From contig NZ_JAJALI010000004.1 of assembly GCF_020523795.1 (NCBI RefSeq), forward strand, positions 62,001-126,000: a stretch of DNA of 64,000 nucleotides, given 5' to 3'. Every line of letters starts with the position of its first letter. The first letter of the stretch is position 1. The position numbers and the translations under genes are program-made. Below are positions 61,050 through 64,000 of the stretch, piece after piece. The notes under the pieces were generated by a model, which was given only the letters and a program-made list of their open reading frames with translations, ran no database searches and was not told the origin of the DNA. The DNA comes from Ancylobacter sp. Lp-2. Its GTDB lineage: Bacteria > Pseudomonadota > Alphaproteobacteria > Rhizobiales > Xanthobacteraceae.

Positions 61050-62012
61050 ATGCACAGCCGCCTGCGCCGCCCCGTCGCGGAAGCGACCGCCCGTCCGGCC
61101 GGCAAAGGGCGGCGCCCCGGATTTGCGGGCCTTTTCGGATGGGTGGCGAGCGTGTCCGGCAAACGGCACGCCGCAAGCATCAGGCCCGGCGCCCCGCACC
61201 ATCTGGTCGCGAGGCGGACCTCCCGCCCGGCCGACAGCGCACGACGCCTCTGCGTCGGCCGTCTCTGCGGCGGAACACGGGACGTGCCCGGCAACCGGCG
61301 AAGCGCAAGCGACATGCCCAGCGTCTCGCACCGCCTTGTCGCCGAGCCCGCCTTCCGGCCAGCCGGCGCTACGCCACGCCCGGCCTCCGGCGACTTTTCC
61401 GTTTGGGCCAGGCGCATATCCGGCAATGAGCGGAACGCCAATGCGCGGCACGACAGCCCTCCCCGTGCCGCCACAGAGCCCACCTCCCGTCCGACGAGTG
61501 ACGCACGACGCCCCCGCGTCAGCCGTCTCTGCGGCGGAACACGGGACATGCCCGGCACCCGGCGAAATGCAAGCGACATGCCCAGCGTCTCGCACCGCTT
61601 TGTCGCGGAGCCCGCCTTCCGGCCGGCCGGCGCTACGCCGCGCCCGGATTTCGACGACTTTTCCGGCGGGGCGTGGCGCGCAACCAGCAAGCGGCATCCC
61701 GGCTTCGGCGACCTCTCCGGCAAGGCCTGGGGCACGCTCGGCAACAGGTGGAGCGCCAGCATGGGGCGCCGCGTCGTGGAGCCGGCCTCCCGCCCTGCCG
61801 ACGACGTGAGGCACGCCGGCTTCAGCCGCCTCAGCGGCGGAACACGGAATGTGCCCGACGAGCGGCATGCCGCAAGCGACATGCCCCACATCTCACACCG
61901 CCCCGTCGCGGAGCCGGCCTGCCGGCCGGCACGCAGCACGGGGCATCCCGGCTTCAGCGCCCGCGCCCTCCGCGCGCCGCGCGTGGCCGGCACGGTGCGG
62001 AGCCTCAGTTGA
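61050..62012 (+). CDS. Arg/Pro/Ala-rich protein of about seven 44-residue tandem repeats (unrecognised)
   Basis: 320 residues. GGGGAGG lies 4 bp before the ATG, a very good ribosome site, and the stop overlaps the mnhE start (TGATG), which argues for a real gene. Seven units of ~44 residues follow the pattern 'DMPxxSHRxVAEPAxRPA...GGxRxxPGxRxxAS'; unit 5 has a ~20-residue insert. The protein would be very basic. Units 3 and 5 differ mainly at third codon positions early on. No known family is recognised and no signal peptide is clear. It may instead be a non-coding repeat array; see the repeat entry. Confidence 0.45.
   Translation: MHSRLRRPVAEATARPAGKGRRPGFAGLFGWVASVSGKRHAASIRPGAPHHLVARRTSRPADSARRLCVGRLCGGTRDVPGNRRSASDMPSVSHRLVAEPAFRPAGATPRPASGDFSVWARRISGNERNANARHDSPPRAATEPTSRPTSDARRPRVSRLCGGTRDMPGTRRNASDMPSVSHRFVAEPAFRPAGATPRPDFDDFSGGAWRATSKRHPGFGDLSGKAWGTLGNRWSASMGRRVVEPASRPADDVRHAGFSRLSGGTRNVPDERHAASDMPHISHRPVAEPACRPARSTGHPGFSARALRAPRVAGTVRSLS
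61179..61706 (+). repeat. Tandem 264-bp duplication within the 132-bp repeat array
   Basis: Units 2-3 (61179-61442) and 4-5 (61443-61706) are a tandem 264-bp duplication. The best part (around 61259-61385 against 61523-61649) differs at about 8 of ~125 positions by eye. The basic unit of ~132 bp is a multiple of three and continues, more diverged, from 61050 to about 62000. Confidence 0.75.
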
Positions 62013-62536
62013 TGATCCGTCGCCCTCCTCCCGACCGGAGCCGCCGCCGACATGCGGGCGCCGTTCCCTTTGCTATGCGGACGGCCGGCTTCCTGCTGCT
62101 CTGGCTGGTACTGACCGACGGCGACGCCGCGAAGCTGCCTGTTGGCCTGCTCGCCGCCGGCGCCGCCGCCTGGATCAGCCTGCACCTGCTGCCACCGGGC
62201 GACCGATGGCCCGATCTGGCGCTCCTGCTGCGCCTCGTTCTCCGGCTGGCCGCCACCACCGTGGCCGGCGGCATCGACGTAGCGCGCCGCGCCTTTTCGC
62301 CGTCGCTGCCGCTGGCGCCCGGCCTCATCCGCTACCGCCCCGCGCTGCCGCCCAGCCCGGCGCGCGACGGCTTCCGCGCCGCCATGGGGCTGCAACCCGG
62401 CGCCCTGCCGTTCGAGGCCGAGGACGGCGACGGCTGGCTGGTGCATTGCCTCGACACCGAGGCTCCTATCGCCGCCACCCTTGCCGAGGACGAGACGCGC
62501 TGGCGTCGCGCACTGCGGTCGGAGGCGACATCTTGA
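62012..62536 (+). CDS. mnhE: Na+/H+ antiporter subunit E (MrpE/MnhE)
   Basis: 174 residues. 'GFLLLWLVLTDGDAAKLPVGLLAAGAAAWISLHLLPPG' and 'LRLAATTVAGGIDVARRAFSPSLPLAPGLIRYRPALP' match MrpE, with 'DGWLVHCLDT' at the end. The ATG at 62012 has GGAG 9 bp before it and overlaps the preceding stop; an ATG at 62075 ('MRTAGF') would give the more usual 153 residues. One of the membrane subunits of the Mrp antiporter complex. Confidence 0.85.
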   Translation: MIRRPPPDRSRRRHAGAVPFAMRTAGFLLLWLVLTDGDAAKLPVGLLAAGAAAWISLHLLPPGDRWPDLALLLRLVLRLAATTVAGGIDVARRAFSPSLPLAPGLIRYRPALPPSPARDGFRAAMGLQPGALPFEAEDGDGWLVHCLDTEAPIAATLAEDETRWRRALRSEATS

Positions 62537-62656
62537 ACGGTGCGCCCACCACCCGCGACCACCACCCCGCCAGCCCGCGCGCGACCGAACACCGCGCCGC
62601 CAACCACCGCACGACCATGACAGCCGGGTACGGCGTGCCGGCGCCTTGCCATTTCC

Positions 62657-63060
62657 AGCCGGCTCGGCTTGCGGGCCCCGCCCACCGCGCGACCTCGCCA
62701 AGCGTACGCCCGGCAGCGGCCCACTGCTCTCCCGGAGCAGCAGCATGAGCGCCTTCCTCACCGCTGCCTTCCTCCTCAACACCGCCCGCCTAGGTCTCTT
62801 CCGGCTGCTGCACGGGCCGGCGGCCGCGGAGTGCCGGCGCCTCCAGCTCTCCGGTTCGCTTCGGCTCCGGGTGCCGCCGGCACCCCGCTCGCCCTCGCCA
62901 AGCGAGCGCCCGGCAGTGCCTCGCCCTCATCCCGGAGCCGCGGCATGAGCGCCTTCCTCACTGCGGCCGCCGCCTTCGTCGCCGCCACCGCCGGGCTCGG
63001 CCTGCTCCGGCTGCTGCGCGGGCCGGCCGCCGTCGACCGCATGATGGCGGTGCAGCTCGC
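62657..63060 (+). repeat. Partial tandem duplication of the start of mnhF, 200 bp apart
   Basis: Two diverged copies of ~80 bp of leader plus the first ~110 bp of mnhF: ATGAGCGCCTTCCTCAC at 62745 and 62945, CTCGCCAAGCG at 62693 and 62893, CCCGGAGC at 62731 and 62931. The offset is exactly 200 bp across the leader and start codon. The rest of the 62537-62744 gap is unremarkable. Confidence 0.75.
62745..62948 (+). pseudogene. Truncated mnhF copy
   Basis: 67 codons. It begins 'MSAFLTAAFLLNTARLGLFRLLHGPAAAE', parallel to the real MnhF start, then runs into non-homologous sequence ('RLRVPPAPRSPSPS') that is the leader of the intact copy. The stop overlaps the true mnhF ATG (ATGA), so it could still couple translation into mnhF. 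Confidence 0.65.
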
Positions 63061-63268
63061 CGGCACCGCTGGCGCCGCCGTCTGCCTGCTGCTGGCGACC
63101 GGGAACGACAGCCCAGCGCTGGTCGATGTCGCCCTCACCCTCGCCGTGCTGGCGGCGCTCGGTACCGCCGCCATGAGCCGGAAAGGCCGGGACGACCTCC
63201 CGGCGGATGCGACGCCCGGCCGCCCGGCCACCCCGCTCTTCCCGCCTGCGCCAGGAGAGAAGCGATGA
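62945..63268 (+). CDS. mnhF: Na+/H+ antiporter subunit F (MrpF/MnhF)
   Basis: 107 residues with three helices: 'GLGLLRLLRGPAAVDRMMAVQLAGTAGAAVCLLLATG' carries the conserved Arg-Gly-Pro...Asp-Arg pattern, and 'LVDVALTLAVLAALGTAAMSRKGR' follows. The tail is longer than typical (~90). Overlaps mnhG by 4 bp. Confidence 0.9.
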   Translation: MSAFLTAAAAFVAATAGLGLLRLLRGPAAVDRMMAVQLAGTAGAAVCLLLATGNDSPALVDVALTLAVLAALGTAAMSRKGRDDLPADATPGRPATPLFPPAPGEKR

Positions 63269-63552
63269 TCGCCGATCTCCTCACCATCGTACTGGTGAGT
63301 GCCGGCGCGGTGTTCTTCCTTGCCGGCACGGTGGGGCTGCTGCGCTTTCCCGATCCGCTGTCGCGGCTGCACGCGCTCACCAAGGCGGATTCGCTAGGTC
63401 TCGGGCTGATCGCGCTCGGTCTCGTCCCGCAAGCCGGCAGCGTCTGGATGGCGCTGAAGCTGCTGCTGGTCTGGCTGCTGGTGCTCGCCGGCAGCACCGC
63501 CGCCGGGCAGATGCTGGCCCGCCTCCACCGCGCGGAGGCCGCCGATGACTGA
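63265..63552 (+). CDS. mnhG: Na+/H+ antiporter subunit G (MrpG/MnhG)
   Basis: 95 residues: 'VSAGAVFFLAGTVGLLRFPDPLSRLHALTKADSLGLGLIALGL' is the MrpG signature. Helps assemble the cation/proton antiporter in the inner membrane. Overlaps the next gene by 8 bp. Confidence 0.95.
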   Translation: MIADLLTIVLVSAGAVFFLAGTVGLLRFPDPLSRLHALTKADSLGLGLIALGLVPQAGSVWMALKLLLVWLLVLAGSTAAGQMLARLHRAEAADD

Positions 63553-64000
63553 GCTTCTGGCGCTCACTCTGGCCCTGCCGCTGCTCGCCGGCGCGCTGTT
63601 CATCGTCGCCACGGCGTCGACCCGTGCGGCGCTGTTCGGCTTCTTCGCCTTCGGCCTGTTCCTCGCCCTCGCCTGGGTGGCGCTCGACGCCGTCGACGTC
63701 GCCCTCACCGAGGCGGCCATCGGCGGCGGCGCCACCGGGCTGCTGCTGCTGCGCCTGAACGGGCGCATGCGCCATCCGGTGTCGCTCGGCGAGCCGGCGG
63801 GCCCGCGCCTGAAGATCGCCGCCGGTCTCCTCGCCGCCCTCGTCACCCTGGCGCTCGGCGCGCTGCTGCTCGCCTTGCCGGAGCCGGCACCGAGCCTCGC
63901 CGCCGCGACCGTCGAGCCGCTGCCGGCGCTCGGCATCGGCAACCCGGTCACCGCCGTGCTCATCGCCTATCGGGCCCTCGACACGCTGCTGGAAATCGTC
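63545..64000 (+). CDS. MnhB/DUF4040-type antiporter subunit (partial, runs off the right edge)
   Basis: 152 residues visible. First half is the MbhD/DUF4040 module ('FGFFAFGLFLALAWVALDAVDVALTEAAIGGGATGLLLLRLNGRMR'), second half begins an MnhB-like domain ('ALGIGNPVTAVLIAYRALDTLLEIV'). A fusion of these is common in Mrp operons of this type; the remaining subunits should follow to the right. Confidence 0.88.
   Translation, partial: MTELLALTLALPLLAGALFIVATASTRAALFGFFAFGLFLALAWVALDAVDVALTEAAIGGGATGLLLLRLNGRMRHPVSLGEPAGPRLKIAAGLLAALVTLALGALLLALPEPAPSLAAATVEPLPALGIGNPVTAVLIAYRALDTLLEIV

Noticed and set aside
61050-62012. CRISPR array
   Set aside because: Units are ~132 bp, diverged throughout, with no short exact repeats separated by unique spacers and no cas genes.

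Overview
The window is GC-rich, dense protein-coding DNA of an alphaproteobacterium. The panB / YfgM-like / small lipoprotein / der arrangement, LivKHMGF and UgpC-type transporters, CoxMSL-type molybdenum hydroxylases and a 5-oxoprolinase cluster all suit Hyphomicrobiales, perhaps Xanthobacteraceae. That placement is inferred from gene content only. I saw no rRNA, tRNA, CRISPR array or transposase.

Layout. 1-12.6 kb is mostly housekeeping: an EamA exporter (partial) divergent from an Lrp regulator, der, a small lipoprotein, a YfgM-like protein, panB, a NnrU-family protein, a TPR-glycosyltransferase fusion, an L,D-transpeptidase, a diguanylate cyclase, prfC and an ArsC/Spx-like protein. 12.7-53.5 kb is a long catabolic region: coxM-coxS-coxG; a Liv-type ABC transporter; a PLP enzyme with a two-subunit CoA-transferase and an LLM oxidoreductase; a fused FO synthase (CofG-CofH) next to pxpA, divergent from pxpBC; a GntR/UTRA regulator; a coxS-coxG fusion, coxM and coxL, divergent from a second coxL; a nine-gene operon with a second ABC transporter, an acetamidase/formamidase, an LLM monooxygenase and a GMC dehydrogenase with its small subunit; and an operon of fgd, cofE, cofC and a hydrolase. 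A phosphoribosyltransferase, a Hint protein and a small lipoprotein lie between these without clear linkage. 53.6-64 kb holds an AI-2E permease, an esterase-like hydrolase, a glycine-zipper lipoprotein, an RND efflux pump, a 44-residue tandem-repeat ORF and the start of an Mrp/Mnh Na+/H+ antiporter operon.

How it may work together. The region carries most of a coenzyme F420 system: FO synthase, CofC, CofE, an Fgd-like F420 reductase and up to two further luciferase-like oxidoreductases. CofD is not in the window. FO synthase shares an operon with pxpA (5 bp apart). A similar 20-bp palindrome (type TGATACTA-N4-TAGTATCA) lies upstream of the PLP/CoA-transferase operon, between pxpA and pxpB, upstream of the GntR gene, upstream of fgd and, more weakly, between the two coxL genes. 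The simplest reading is one regulon for an F420-dependent catabolic pathway: molybdenum hydroxylation of an N-heterocycle or related compound, F420H2-dependent reduction, ATP-dependent lactam opening by PxpABC-type proteins, then PLP and CoA-transferase steps. The substrate is unknown and this pathway is a hypothesis.

Non-coding structure of note: a ~240-bp nested dyad element of four hairpins between the Liv binding-protein and permease genes; related GC-rich intergenic repeats near 1.0-1.4, 16.4-16.6 and 39.2 kb; three tandem copies of a ribosome-binding-site-like 10-mer before coxG; and a 200-bp-spaced partial duplication before mnhF.
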